This document shows, in pieces, positions 1 through 9,247 of a DNA stretch of 44,107 nucleotides. Below the pieces are notes generated by a model that worked only from the letters and a program-made list of their open reading frames with translations, ran no database searches and was not told the DNA's origin. Position 1 is the first letter of the stretch; each line of letters opens with the position of its first letter. The position numbers and the translations under genes were made by a program. This DNA comes from a virus: IMG/VR virus record IMGVR_UViG_3300032157_000021, positions 1 through 44,107 of that record. One strand, given 5' to 3'.

Positions 1-131
1 GCGGTCTTGATAGACTATTCATTGATGATAATGCGATTACAGGAAATAAACCCGCTCAATTCTTGGATGGTACGGCTGCTGTTCCAGCATATTCATTTTT
101 TAGTGACACCGATACAGGTATTTATAGTATA
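1..131. repeat. Terminal redundancy of the contig, left copy
   Basis: This stretch is the same as 43977-44107 except for one base (G at 103, A at 44079), so the two window ends overlap. The reading frame of the fibre gene is kept across the junction. The simplest reading is a circular or circularly permuted phage genome of about 43,976 bp. The overlap lies inside a fibre repeat array, so the number of repeat units at the join is not certain. Confidence 0.93.
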
Positions 132-842
132 ACAGCCAATGCAATAGGTATATCTACTGGTGGTGGTACACGGTTAGAAATATACAACACGAGTCTAACA
201 ATGAACGTTCCGATTTTCGGAATAGATGGTACTGCGGCAAGTCCTGCGTATACATTCACGCTTGATCCAGATAACGGAATATGGCGTCCAGCAACGAATA
301 CTATTGGAATTGCAACTGCTGGGGTAGATAGACTTCGTATAAATGTAGACTTTTTTCCGACGGATGACGGTACTATGTTACTCGGAAAATCTGGAAATAG
401 ATGGTCGAAACTTCATACAGTAGGCATTGTCGGAACAACGACTAATAATAATGCTGCTAGTGGCGACGTTGGAGAATATATAGAAGCAGAACAACCAACA
501 GCGACTAATGCTCCTACTAGTGGTCAATGGGGTGATCTTACCTCTATTTCTTTGACAGCCGGGGATTGGGATGTTTCTGGTATGGTAAATTGGTTATTAA
601 ATGGTTCGACAAGTACAGATGTAGAACTTGGAATTAAAACTACAGCCGGTAATTCTGCTCCGGGTGATCCAAGTGCTACTCAATATCTTTTACCTCCTAC
701 TGCTACGGCAAATAGTTCAGGTTCTTTAACAATTCGTTTGTCTTTAAGTGGAACAACGACTGTTTACTTAAAATACTTAGCTGCTTATAGTGCAGGAACA
801 CCACAAGCTCGCGGGCATATACATGCTCGTCGCGTGAGATAA
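1..842 (+). CDS. Tail fibre protein, C-terminal part (gene starts at 43505)
   Basis: This is the downstream part of the fibre gene that starts at 43505 and runs through the circular junction; joined, it would be 437 residues. The junction region and this part hold repeat units of the form DGTAA.PAY.F..D.D.GI, a pattern frequent in phage and prophage tail fibres, where the repeats build a beta-rich shaft. The last ~120 residues (from about 480 onward) are a different Gly/Thr/Ser-rich domain, probably the receptor-facing tip. Its stop is 1 bp before the ATG of the next gene. A fibre or fibre-like appendage is likely from the repeats and its position after the adaptor gene; receptor specificity cannot be read. 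Confidence 0.8.
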   Translation, partial: GLDRLFIDDNAITGNKPAQFLDGTAAVPAYSFFSDTDTGIYSITANAIGISTGGGTRLEIYNTSLTMNVPIFGIDGTAASPAYTFTLDPDNGIWRPATNTIGIATAGVDRLRINVDFFPTDDGTMLLGKSGNRWSKLHTVGIVGTTTNNNAASGDVGEYIEAEQPTATNAPTSGQWGDLTSISLTAGDWDVSGMVNWLLNGSTSTDVELGIKTTAGNSAPGDPSATQYLLPPTATANSSGSLTIRLSLSGTTTVYLKYLAAYSAGTPQARGHIHARRVR

Positions 843-843
843 A

Positions 844-1389
844 ATGCAATATAACTCCACTCAATACAATGAGGACGAGTATAACATAACGGCTCATGAC
901 TTAAATCTTTCAGATTCTTTTACTGAAACAGATGTTCTAACAAAACAATTTGATTCATTGAGAGTTGAAAGTCAGCCAAGTGTTGATGCTCTTTCCGATG
1001 CTCAATCATTAGCAGCGTTTCTCGAAACTGTAAATATCCTCCAACGAGCGACATATGGAGCCGTTTACAATAGTTTCGAGTACGATGGAGCTATGTATAA
1101 TCGCACAGTTGATACCGATGAGATCCTTTTGCAACCGACGAAGGCTCTTTTTGACGCCATTACTTCGACAGACGCCGCTACAGAATTTTCTGCCGATCAT
1201 TTATTGTCAGATTCTATATCTGAAACTGATGCGATATTTTTTGGTGCTAACCCATTATTGGACGAGTTCATATTCTTGAGTGAAACATTTCGTATTGAAG
1301 TTACAAATAAAGCCCTAAATGAAATAGTTCGTACAGCCGATTGGTTATCAATCGAGCGTAATCCCGTTAATAATGAGTGGTATGACTAA
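844..1389 (+). CDS. Putative virion protein next to the tail fibre
   Basis: This encodes 181 residues, acidic and rich in Asp, Ser and Thr, without a recognised domain. Two short pieces resemble each other (QYNSTQYNEDEYN near the N-terminus and YNSFEYDGAMYN near residue 75), and DSxxETDxL segments recur at about 25, 110 and 128, which suggests a degenerate internal repeat. The start follows the fibre stop after 1 bp and the stop overlaps the ATG of the large tail gene by one base, so it is translated with them. A small fibre-associated or tail protein is an inference from position. Confidence 0.7.
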   Translation: MQYNSTQYNEDEYNITAHDLNLSDSFTETDVLTKQFDSLRVESQPSVDALSDAQSLAAFLETVNILQRATYGAVYNSFEYDGAMYNRTVDTDEILLQPTKALFDAITSTDAATEFSADHLLSDSISETDAIFFGANPLLDEFIFLSETFRIEVTNKALNEIVRTADWLSIERNPVNNEWYD

Positions 1390-4300
1390 TGGAAAAATTG
1401 ACTTTAACTATCTCACCAAAAGATTGGGGAACTCTCAAAACAAAATATGCCTCTGACTCTCAAAAGGTGTCAGCAGCCGATTTTACTGAAGGTACCGTCA
1501 ATATCGACACAGATGTGACAGGAAATCTTACCAAACGTCTCGGTGGACAGAACTATAATCCAACACTCTTACCAGCGGCTCCTAAAGATCAATTCGAGGC
1601 TATCTTCTCAGATGGTGCGCGTCATCTTTTGGTTGCAGCAAACGGTGAAATTCGTTATTCTTCTGGCGATAACGTCTTCAATTCAATTGTAAACGGTACA
1701 GGTTTTTCTGCTGTCGCCAATTTTGAATTCGCCACAACGCAAGATCGCGTATACGGCGGAAACGGTGTAAATAACCCAATTGTGTATGATCGTAATACCT
1801 CTTATGGTGGAGTTGTTTATACCGCCCCACGAATTAAAAATATGGGTGTTGCGGCTCCGGGCTCGGCTCCTACAGCAACCGTTGCAGCCGGTGGTGCAGT
1901 TCCCGTCGGCGGACATACTTATAAAGTAACTTATCTCTATTATGATTCTGAAGAATCGAATGGAAGTCCAGCTTCTAATTTGGCTACAACTTCTGCTGGA
2001 AATCAAACTGTCAATTTAACTTCTGTACCAGTCGGTGGATATGGCGTAACTGCACGTAAAATTTATCGAGACAACAATGACCAATTATGGTTGCACGTTG
2101 GAACGATTGCCAATAATACTGCGACCACATTCTCTGATACTGTCGCCGTTGGTGCAACGCCTACAGAAATTCCAGAATTTAATAACGCACCTCCCACTTT
2201 TAGTTTAATTGCAAGCTGGCTGGACAAACTTTGGCTTGGAAAGGTTCCTGGCGATCCTTATACACTTTTCTATACAGAAACTTCCATGCCGGACATCGTG
2301 CGTCCTGAAAATGAACTTCTCTGCAACCAAGAAGATCCAATCACAGCTTATATTGTATACTTCGGGCGAATGATTGTTTTCAATCGGCGTTCGATGGGTC
2401 AGATTCTTGGTACAACGCCTGACACTTTTCGTTATTCACCAATTCCAAGTCCTATTGGATGCGTGGACAATCGCACTCTGCAAATTCGAGTTATCGAAGG
2501 CGTACCTATTTTAATTTGGCTTTCTGATCGTGGTTTTTACAGCTACGATGGAAATGCTATTAACCGAATTTCAGATGAAATCGAAGACTTGGTAAATTTC
2601 AATATCCAACAAGCCATTCAGCAACGCAATTCCAATACACAAAGCTCTCAGACACAATTTCAATCTGGTACCTCATCTCCGGGAATTGATCTTCTTTCAA
2701 ATCCTGGGGCGATCACAACCAAAGGTTATTTGAATGGAACTTCTGCGCCTGGAACAAATCCCCGTAGAAATTGGGATGACCAAACTGACTGGGAAGGTGG
2801 AAGTAGCCTTTCTTCCTTAACCACAAAAGATGGAACCAATCTTTTAAAGCCCATTAATTTTTTCAATCCAAGTCTCGCGTCTGGTACTGCTGTTGGACTA
2901 AATGTTGGATCAACTTTAACTCTTCCTACAACCACAGCTTTTAACGGCGAAACTGGTACACAGAATGGAGCCATATCTCAAGGTTCTATTCATGGAACAG
3001 GTGGTGTTCCTGCGACTTATAATTACGCCGAGCAAATGGCCGTTCCCATTATACCTGCTCGAACTGGAACCATTACTTCCATAAGTGCAAACTTGGATAT
3101 GTTCAACTTCAATGCTGGGGTTAGAACATTAACGACATTTGCAGTTCGAATCGAAACAAATGCCGTTACAAACCAACCAAGTGGTTCAGTTGTTTCAGGC
3201 GGAACAGGAACGCTCGCAAGTGGTGTGACCGGTGGAACTTTACGAACGTCCTCGACTTTAAGTGCCGTCCTAACTGGCGGAGTAAAATATTGGATCGTTA
3301 TAAAATGTAATGGAAGTGATTTTATAGCCCAATGGCGAGCAGGAAACGTTCTTTCTGGTGGACAATCTTTATTTCAACGGTCAGGTACTTGGGAACCAGT
3401 TGTCGGTGACTATTTTGATGGAAGTCTTCACTTGGACGCGAATTTCCATACGGACGTTCGAATGAACTATGCTTTTACTTATACACCCATACCAAGTTCG
3501 GGAACGTGGACTTCTCCCATCTATGATACATTTTCTGCATCAGTTGTGGGAACAGCTACTTTTGGTCACAATGTCACTTATACTTTTCCATCTGGTACAA
3601 CCATTCAAACAATATGGGAAGCAAGTGATTCACCATTATTCTTAAGTCCTGTTACAGTTAATACGGTTACCAATACCAGCAGCGGAAGTTTCGCATTAAT
3701 AAATAAACGGTATTGGCGTATTCGTATGAACCTAACAACTACAAACAATGTTTCAACGCCAACAACTGGTAACGCATCTTTACTCTTTCCATTTACATCG
3801 ACATGGATAAGTGAAGCAATTGACACAACTGCTGATTCAACAGTTTATAACTCTTTAACAACTCAATCAACAGTACCATCTGGTGCAACTGTTACAACTA
3901 CAATCGCCACATCTGCAAACAATATCTCTTACACTTCATTTGTTGCTTTTGGAAGTCATGTAGTGCAACGGTATGCAAAAATCCGTATAGTCTTTACATA
4001 TACGACTGTATCTGGCATTCCAAGTGTTTCTCAAGTGGGATTTACTTGGACGTTGGTTTCTAACTTTATCTCAACGGGAATTGATACGGCTGTGACACCT
4101 CCGGCTGGTTGGGACGTTTTTCTTTCATCGTTTAATACAAATGGTGGAACAGTTGTGTTTCAAATGCGTTCTGCTACAACCCTTGGTGGTTTAACAGCGG
4201 CGACGTTCTTTACAATTTTACCGGGAGAATTTCCGACGGCTGTTACGCCTTTACAATTTGTACAATGGAAAGTCATTATCACCTCTGCGGATAATGACGT

Positions 4301-4958
4301 ACCAGTTATCGAATCTGTGACAGTTCAATGGTTCATTACCATCATCAATTCAATTCGCCCAGCTTCTATTTTCACCAATAGCAGATACTATGTTGCCTTG
4401 GCTGAATTAAATCAAGCCAACAATAATATTCTATTGGAACTCGATCTTAATGGAAAATGGCGTCGTCACGCTGATCTGAGCATTTCGACATTTTCATTCT
4501 TCTTCAACCTGCCCTATTTAGGTTTGGCGGGCTCTGGACGAATCGTGAAATTTCTTGAAGGATTGACAGATTCAGGCGTTGCTATTCAATTCGACTTTCG
4601 CACAAAGGCTTTTGATTACAGTACACAATATCAAAATAACTCTTCAAAGGTTAAAGTGGTAGGCGAAGTCATATTGCAAGGAACGAACACAGGCGCGACT
4701 CTTCAAGTTTTCTATTCTACTGATCTTGGAGAAACATTTATCGCTATGGTTACTTCTGAAGGTTCAGCAAGTTATGTAACCGCCTCGGATGGACAGAACT
4801 TCTATAAGCGGTTTCGTCCTCTTTGGGATGGATCAAATCCAATCAGTGGCCGAACAATCATGTATCGCGTTTATAGCAATGATATTAACGCCGTGGAAAT
4901 TGCAAGTCTTGAAACAACAGCGTTTCTTCGACAACAAGCACCCGTCATCACAGGATAA
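1389..4958 (+). CDS. Large tail protein, probable tail nozzle/hub or stabilisation protein
   Basis: At 1189 residues this is the largest gene. It is very rich in Thr, Ser, Gly and Val and looks entirely beta-stranded, with no transmembrane or coiled-coil segment. The N-terminal third (about 50-420) has the alternating strand-and-turn pattern of beta-propeller-like tail-tube and DNA-stabilisation proteins of podoviruses (comparable in place to P22 gp10 or T7 gp12). The middle (about 450-990) is a low-identity array of Thr-rich Ig-like stretches, including a WxxSDSP-like element repeated in spirit. It starts on the last base of the preceding stop codon (TAATG). The assignment rests on size, composition and position between fibre and ejection proteins, not on a diagnostic motif. 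It is the gene most likely to profit from the phage tRNA-Thr. Confidence 0.65.
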   Translation: MEKLTLTISPKDWGTLKTKYASDSQKVSAADFTEGTVNIDTDVTGNLTKRLGGQNYNPTLLPAAPKDQFEAIFSDGARHLLVAANGEIRYSSGDNVFNSIVNGTGFSAVANFEFATTQDRVYGGNGVNNPIVYDRNTSYGGVVYTAPRIKNMGVAAPGSAPTATVAAGGAVPVGGHTYKVTYLYYDSEESNGSPASNLATTSAGNQTVNLTSVPVGGYGVTARKIYRDNNDQLWLHVGTIANNTATTFSDTVAVGATPTEIPEFNNAPPTFSLIASWLDKLWLGKVPGDPYTLFYTETSMPDIVRPENELLCNQEDPITAYIVYFGRMIVFNRRSMGQILGTTPDTFRYSPIPSPIGCVDNRTLQIRVIEGVPILIWLSDRGFYSYDGNAINRISDEIEDLVNFNIQQAIQQRNSNTQSSQTQFQSGTSSPGIDLLSNPGAITTKGYLNGTSAPGTNPRRNWDDQTDWEGGSSLSSLTTKDGTNLLKPINFFNPSLASGTAVGLNVGSTLTLPTTTAFNGETGTQNGAISQGSIHGTGGVPATYNYAEQMAVPIIPARTGTITSISANLDMFNFNAGVRTLTTFAVRIETNAVTNQPSGSVVSGGTGTLASGVTGGTLRTSSTLSAVLTGGVKYWIVIKCNGSDFIAQWRAGNVLSGGQSLFQRSGTWEPVVGDYFDGSLHLDANFHTDVRMNYAFTYTPIPSSGTWTSPIYDTFSASVVGTATFGHNVTYTFPSGTTIQTIWEASDSPLFLSPVTVNTVTNTSSGSFALINKRYWRIRMNLTTTNNVSTPTTGNASLLFPFTSTWISEAIDTTADSTVYNSLTTQSTVPSGATVTTTIATSANNISYTSFVAFGSHVVQRYAKIRIVFTYTTVSGIPSVSQVGFTWTLVSNFISTGIDTAVTPPAGWDVFLSSFNTNGGTVVFQMRSATTLGGLTAATFFTILPGEFPTAVTPLQFVQWKVIITSADNDVPVIESVTVQWFITIINSIRPASIFTNSRYYVALAELNQANNNILLELDLNGKWRRHADLSISTFSFFFNLPYLGLAGSGRIVKFLEGLTDSGVAIQFDFRTKAFDYSTQYQNNSSKVKVVGEVILQGTNTGATLQVFYSTDLGETFIAMVTSEGSASYVTASDGQNFYKRFRPLWDGSNPISGRTIMYRVYSNDINAVEIASLETTAFLRQQAPVITG

Positions 4959-4961
4959 GCT

Positions 4962-5195
4962 ATGCCAAAGACACAACAAAATCCAATTGGTAACGACTTC
5001 AGCGCAACAGTTGTTCAGCATAACCTCGAAGACTTATTCGAGTTCGCACATGACCATATTGTACGTACAACGTTTCCAGCAGCCAATGATGGTTTAGTTC
5101 GAGACATGGTAATTGTAGATACTGGAAGTGCAGTTCATATTTGCGTCAAAACATCACGAGGTTGGTTTAAGACCGCCGCGTTGAGCGCAGTTTAA
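4962..5195 (+). CDS. Small virion-associated protein of unknown function
   Basis: This encodes 77 residues and starts 3 bp after the large tail gene. The sequence is a compact mix of beta segments (MVIVDTG, VHICVKT, GWFKTAAL) with a conserved-looking Trp near the C-terminus, as in small head or tail proteins. No domain is recognised. It lies between the tail hub candidate and the ejection proteins in the same transcription unit, so a virion role is inferred. Confidence 0.65.
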   Translation: MPKTQQNPIGNDFSATVVQHNLEDLFEFAHDHIVRTTFPAANDGLVRDMVIVDTGSAVHICVKTSRGWFKTAALSAV

Positions 5196-5207
5196 GGAGA
5201 GAATTTT

Positions 5208-6158
5208 ATGGGACTATTTAGTAAACCGAAGGTACCGACAATTGATACCGGAGCTTTATTGCGGATCGCAGAAGAAAACGCAAATAAGCAAAAAACTATC
5301 ATTGGAGGATTGCAAGGAAATCTTTCGCCAATAAGCACAAATTTTGAAAACAAACGAAATCAACTCAGTGAAAGTCTTATGCCCGCAACTGAAAATACTC
5401 TCGGAAGATATGGCCAAGAATTAAGCACAGTTGGTGCGGCTGATACTGCTGCAAGAAATGCAGCAAATGTAGGGTTTCGTGAACAGTCTTTTCGTGATGT
5501 ACCTGAAATTCAACGTGCAATTCGTGAATCGCTTGGTGGTTCAGGAACCATTGGAAATGCAGCGGCCCTCTCCGCCCTGTCACGTCCAGTTCTTGATGCA
5601 AACCGAGCTTCTCGTGATTTCACAGCGCAAAATGAAACCTCAAGACTCATGGCTGAATCTGGTCGCAATGAGAAACTAGCTGACACAGGATTTAATGCCC
5701 GAAGCAATGCCATACAAACTAAACTTGGTTTAGATACAGACACGGTTAATTATCTTACCAGCATCGGACGCGAAGACTTGGTTCGAGAAGCAGAAAGTTT
5801 GATGGGAGTTGAAGATCAATTAGGAACCAATCGTCTTGGAATTGAACAAGCGCGACAAGCCAATGAAATGGCGAAAGCGGCTGCGGCTAATGCAGGACGC
5901 GGAAATCTATTCAGCCAAGTCGGTCAAATTGGTGGAGGGATTATCGGCGGGATTTACGGTGGGCCAATGGGCGCGGCAGCGGGAAGTCAAATTGGTGGAC
6001 AATTAGGCGGAATGGCGGGCGGACAAACAAGTCAGCAACAGTTTGATCCTACTCTTCTTTTCGCACTTGGTCAAAGAAATAAAGCAGCGGTGAGTAGATC
6101 ATTAGGTGGGGGGCGATCAACGCCAACTACTGCAAATTACAGTTCGGTAGTGGGATAA
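5208..6158 (+). CDS. Putative internal virion / DNA ejection protein
   Basis: This 316-residue protein is preceded by AAGGAGAG 7 bp before the ATG. It is rich in Ala, Gln, Asn and Arg with long helices. Residues about 240-280 form a glycine-zipper stretch (GGxxGGxxGGxxGAAAGxxxGG) of the kind that inserts into membranes, then a Ser/Thr-rich tail. Podovirus ejection proteins often combine helical bodies with such glycine zippers. With the next two genes it makes a three-gene set at the place where P22-like and T7-like phages carry their ejection proteins. The role is inferred from composition and order. Confidence 0.65.
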   Translation: MGLFSKPKVPTIDTGALLRIAEENANKQKTIIGGLQGNLSPISTNFENKRNQLSESLMPATENTLGRYGQELSTVGAADTAARNAANVGFREQSFRDVPEIQRAIRESLGGSGTIGNAAALSALSRPVLDANRASRDFTAQNETSRLMAESGRNEKLADTGFNARSNAIQTKLGLDTDTVNYLTSIGREDLVREAESLMGVEDQLGTNRLGIEQARQANEMAKAAAANAGRGNLFSQVGQIGGGIIGGIYGGPMGAAAGSQIGGQLGGMAGGQTSQQQFDPTLLFALGQRNKAAVSRSLGGGRSTPTTANYSSVVG

Positions 6159-6169
6159 GGAGAACGATT

Positions 6170-7147
6170 ATGGCACAATCACAAATCATTCAACCAAAAC
6201 AAGAAGAATTACTTCGGGCTCTTTTAAACCCTAGCGAGTATGATCCCTCGAAAACGACTCAAGCTGTTATTCAAGGCGAAGATTTAGCTACAACGATTTT
6301 AAAGAACAAACAAGCTCAAGAAGATCGCATTCGCACATTGGCAGAAAAGATTCGCCAAGCAAAATCTGAAAAAGATTACAAAAAGAAAGCCAGTCTCACG
6401 AATCCGAAAATTGCTAATGAAATTGGTTACATTCCGAAAGAATCGGCTGAATCTATTCTCAAAGCCAATCTTGCGGCCCAATCAGACGAAGCTAAACTTG
6501 CTCGTGCGCGTATGCGCCAAGAACAAGATAGCCAAGCTCCTGATCGCATCAAGCAAATCTTTGAAGTGGGCGGAAAGCCTATGGCCGTCACCTACGGAAA
6601 TAAAGTCGTGGAAGTTCCTGTCCCTGGTGGAGCGCAACTTAATCCGTTGCATAAAACTCTTCCAGCGGATCAAGCACAGCAATTAGCTGACTTTGACACA
6701 CTTAGTTCGCAACTTGAATTGGTCAAGTCATCCAAGAAACCAGAATTCACTGGCCCAGTTCAATCGCGTGTTGGAGATTTGGCACAAACCGTCGATCTTC
6801 CTTCTATTGGTTTAGGGGCGAGCCCGCAACGTGCGGACTTCACATCTAACATCAATTCCATTCGTAATCAATTAATTTACCTCCGATCTGGTAAGCAGAT
6901 TAACGAGAAAGAATACGACCGTCTATTGTCTGAGTTGCCAAATGAAAAACGTTCGGACGTGGATTTTGACGCGAAATTGGCGAACTTCGAAAAGGTCTTT
7001 AACGAAATCAAAACCAACCGGCGAAATGCTCTTTCCACCGGTTACAATGTACCGGGAAGTGCCACTCCTCCGGCTCCTACCGGGAATCCCGGTCAAATCG
7101 ACGCTTTAGCGGGCGTCCTGGGACTCAAAAAGAAGGGGGCCAAATAA
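6170..7147 (+). CDS. Putative internal virion protein, coiled-coil
   Basis: This encodes 325 residues with a good Shine-Dalgarno site (AAGGAGAACG) before the ATG. The N-terminal half (about 15-125) is a charged, Gln/Lys-rich helical region with coiled-coil heptads. A beta piece around 125-150 (KPMAVTYGNKVVEVPVPGG) follows, then helices, and a Pro/Ala/Gly-rich C-terminus ending in LGLKKKGAK. No catalytic motif is seen. It is the middle of the three presumed ejection genes; a structural role inside the capsid is the best guess. Confidence 0.6.
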   Translation: MAQSQIIQPKQEELLRALLNPSEYDPSKTTQAVIQGEDLATTILKNKQAQEDRIRTLAEKIRQAKSEKDYKKKASLTNPKIANEIGYIPKESAESILKANLAAQSDEAKLARARMRQEQDSQAPDRIKQIFEVGGKPMAVTYGNKVVEVPVPGGAQLNPLHKTLPADQAQQLADFDTLSSQLELVKSSKKPEFTGPVQSRVGDLAQTVDLPSIGLGASPQRADFTSNINSIRNQLIYLRSGKQINEKEYDRLLSELPNEKRSDVDFDAKLANFEKVFNEIKTNRRNALSTGYNVPGSATPPAPTGNPGQIDALAGVLGLKKKGAK

Positions 7148-7148
7148 A

Positions 7149-8276
7149 ATGGCGCAATTAAAGGCACAATTAGAAGCGGCGGGGTACGACACAACCGGCC
7201 TTGATGAGGCTGGGATTCTCTCACAGCTTGATTCGGCGGGTTATGATACTTCGTCCTTAACTGGGGCCGAAACGCCCAGCCAGCCTCAAATGCCAGCAGA
7301 AGCACCGGCTCCTGAGGAGTCCAAGGCACGTCGTTTTACGCGAAAAGTCGCCAATGCCCTTCCTACCGTTGGTGGGATTGGGGGCGGTGTTGCTTTAGGT
7401 ATTCCAGGAACAGTTTTTGGAATGGGCGTTGGAGGTGTTCCGGCGGCTGCGGTTGGTGCCGGTATTGGTGCGGCGGGCGGAACTGCGGCAAAACAATTGA
7501 TTTTAAGGGCTCTTGGTGATACCGAGGGCGTTCCAACTACATCCTTGGATGCTGCCAAAGAAATAGGGATCACGGGCGCGAAAGACGCAGCTTTGACCTA
7601 TGTTGGCGGAAAAGCTCTTAGTGGGATCGGAAAGGGCGCACGACTGGCCAAGGATTTGATCGTGAAACCAGGCGCGGCGGAAGTCGCATTGGCAGGAAAA
7701 GAAGCGTTGGTGGATATTGGTGAGAGAGGTGCGGAAAAACTCGCATTGGCGCGGGCCACAAAAGAGGCCGCAAAGAAGGGTTTAATTCAGGCGGAGGAAA
7801 AGGCGGGATTACACTTTGAATCGACACCGGGTTTTGAAGAATTCTTAAAAGACCCGAAGAAAATGGCTGAATTCAGTCAGAAGATCGGTCGATTAGCAAA
7901 GCAAACACCAGAAGAATTAGCGCGAACAATACCATCGGAACAACTCCAATTATTTAGAAAAATAGCTCAAGAGGGCGAGAAGATTTCGACCCTGAGCGAC
8001 ATTGCCAAGTCGCAAATGCGCCAAGGCAAAGACATCTTTACTCAAGCACTTGGTCAGACTGAAAAAGGGATCGGCGAGCAACTTGGTCGTTTCCGCGAAG
8101 CTGACAAAGTTGTCGGAGAAATTCCCGGACAAATTAAAGAAAAATTAATGGCGTCAAAACTTCAATCTGCTCGGAACGTATTGGATGCGAAATCACTAGA
8201 TCGCAAACGAAAAGTTGTGAAAGGGTTAGCTACTGCGGCTGCTGGATATGTGGGCCTCAAGAGCTTACTCAAATAA
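7149..8276 (+). CDS. Putative internal virion / DNA ejection protein with hydrophobic glycine-rich segment
   Basis: This encodes 375 residues. The start has two short direct repeats (AAGYDTTGLDEAGILSQL and SAGYDTSSLTG), like the LxxxGYDTSGLT elements of helical hairpin repeats. Residues about 72-115 are a long Gly/Ala/Val membrane-compatible segment, followed by a Lys/Glu/Ala-rich helical body and a short hydrophobic C-terminal helix. It begins 1 bp after the previous stop. The combination of an amphipathic helical body and a glycine-rich membrane stretch fits a podovirus ejection protein; it could also be a virion membrane-penetration factor. There is no lytic transglycosylase motif. Confidence 0.62.
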   Translation: MAQLKAQLEAAGYDTTGLDEAGILSQLDSAGYDTSSLTGAETPSQPQMPAEAPAPEESKARRFTRKVANALPTVGGIGGGVALGIPGTVFGMGVGGVPAAAVGAGIGAAGGTAAKQLILRALGDTEGVPTTSLDAAKEIGITGAKDAALTYVGGKALSGIGKGARLAKDLIVKPGAAEVALAGKEALVDIGERGAEKLALARATKEAAKKGLIQAEEKAGLHFESTPGFEEFLKDPKKMAEFSQKIGRLAKQTPEELARTIPSEQLQLFRKIAQEGEKISTLSDIAKSQMRQGKDIFTQALGQTEKGIGEQLGRFREADKVVGEIPGQIKEKLMASKLQSARNVLDAKSLDRKRKVVKGLATAAAGYVGLKSLLK

Positions 8277-8286
8277 GGAGTCTGTC

Positions 8287-8517
8287 ATGCCACGTAACGA
8301 CATACAAAAATTGATATTATCGGAGATTCAAGATTTGAAATCTGAAATCAAGGAAGTTCGGCAGACGGACATCCCAGCTTTAAATACAGCAGTAGGCGTT
8401 TTCAAAACAGAACTAAAAACGATCAAAGAGAAAGTCTCTACTAGATCAACAATTATTACAGCGGTAGGAGGACTACTGGCGGTCGCAACATCTATGGCCG
8501 TCGCGTACTTTAAGTAA
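8287..8517 (+). CDS. Coiled-coil protein with C-terminal membrane helix (holin-like or XhlA-like)
   Basis: The chosen ATG has AAGGAGT 8 bp upstream; an upstream in-frame start overlaps the previous gene and was not used. The 76-residue product has a charged coiled coil (about 5-50) and one C-terminal transmembrane helix (about 54-73), ending in a Lys. The same architecture is found in XhlA/haemolysin-type holin partners. It is the only lysis-like gene in the late plus-strand unit, whereas the 3TM holin is on the minus strand, so it may be an auxiliary holin, an antiholin, or unrelated to lysis. Confidence 0.65.
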   Translation: MPRNDIQKLILSEIQDLKSEIKEVRQTDIPALNTAVGVFKTELKTIKEKVSTRSTIITAVGGLLAVATSMAVAYFK

Positions 8518-8532
8518 GATGGGTGGTACTAT

Positions 8533-8760
8533 ATGTTCAGTAAACTCCGCCCATCAAACGACTTCGAAGTCGCGCAATGCCCTGTCTGTAAAGCCATTTT
8601 TGGCCAACGAGACAAGACTGCAATTTATAAGGCTCATTGTACTGAGTGCCGCGCTACTTTTTTTTGGAAACCTTGGGCCGAACGTCCGAGCGTTCTTATG
8701 GATAATGCTAAAATCTTCAAAGGATACTGCGGCCCGACGGGTTGTATCTGCCGAGATTAA
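8533..8760 (+). CDS. Zinc-ribbon protein at the end of the late operon
   Basis: This encodes 75 residues with Cys pairs CPVC (16-19) and CTEC (36-39), plus CGPTGCIC near the end, consistent with one structural zinc site of ribbon type. GGTGG lies 7 bp before the ATG. Its stop codon overlaps by four bases the stop of the convergent minus-strand gene, so the late and early transcripts run into each other here with no room for a terminator. Function is unknown. Confidence 0.7.
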   Translation: MFSKLRPSNDFEVAQCPVCKAIFGQRDKTAIYKAHCTECRATFFWKPWAERPSVLMDNAKIFKGYCGPTGCICRD

Positions 8761-9017
8761 ACTTTAACTGGCATCACAATCATAAATGAGTCGTGAGTGT
8801 AAACTCTCGTTAAACCAATTCTCTTTTCAAGTATGGGTTTTCCATCCTTCAGAATGTGGATAAACTTAATCTTTCTTTGAGTTCCATCCGCTGAATTTGG
8901 TGTCAGATAAAAGTGTACGAATTTCTTACCAGTTTTATCTTCTTTAACTTCTACTTTTTCAGCATCCCACCAACGTTTGGATTTAATCCCTTCTATAAAC
9001 CGCGCTGTGACGTTCAT
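8757..9017 (-). CDS. Hypothetical protein, last gene of the minus-strand unit
   Basis: This encodes 86 residues, basic, with a beta-rich pattern (KKFVHFYLTP, KIKFIHILKDGK, SFMIVMPVKV) and no known motif. Its ATG overlaps the stop of the upstream gene (ATGA), showing translational coupling. It converges tail to tail with the zinc-ribbon gene. Confidence 0.68.
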   Translation of the reverse strand: MNVTARFIEGIKSKRWWDAEKVEVKEDKTGKKFVHFYLTPNSADGTQRKIKFIHILKDGKPILEKRIGLTRVYTHDSFMIVMPVKV

Positions 9018-9247
9018 GCTACAAAACCTTTCACTGATGCGCCCTCACCACGATCTGTAAGTCGAAGAATCTGTGAATCAATCACAATCTGCACACCAAA
9101 TAAAACTATCGGATCGAACACATCTGTTTTGATCGTTAAGTCTTCCAATATTTCTTGGAAGTCTTTTTCATTTAAAATAACGACCGCTGGTTTCCTACCT
9201 CTCTTACGTTCTTCTAACAAAATTCCTCTTAGATCAGTTACCAACAT
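9014..9247 (-). CDS. Hypothetical protein
   Basis: This encodes 77 residues with GGGAGG 6 bp before the ATG. It has a basic patch (EERKRGRKPAVV) and a core of alternating strands and helices (VVILNEKDFQEILEDL), which looks like a small alpha/beta fold. ATGA overlap with the downstream gene shows it belongs to the same operon. Function is not recognised. Confidence 0.68.
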   Translation of the reverse strand: MLVTDLRGILLEERKRGRKPAVVILNEKDFQEILEDLTIKTDVFDPIVLFGVQIVIDSQILRLTDRGEGASVKGFVA

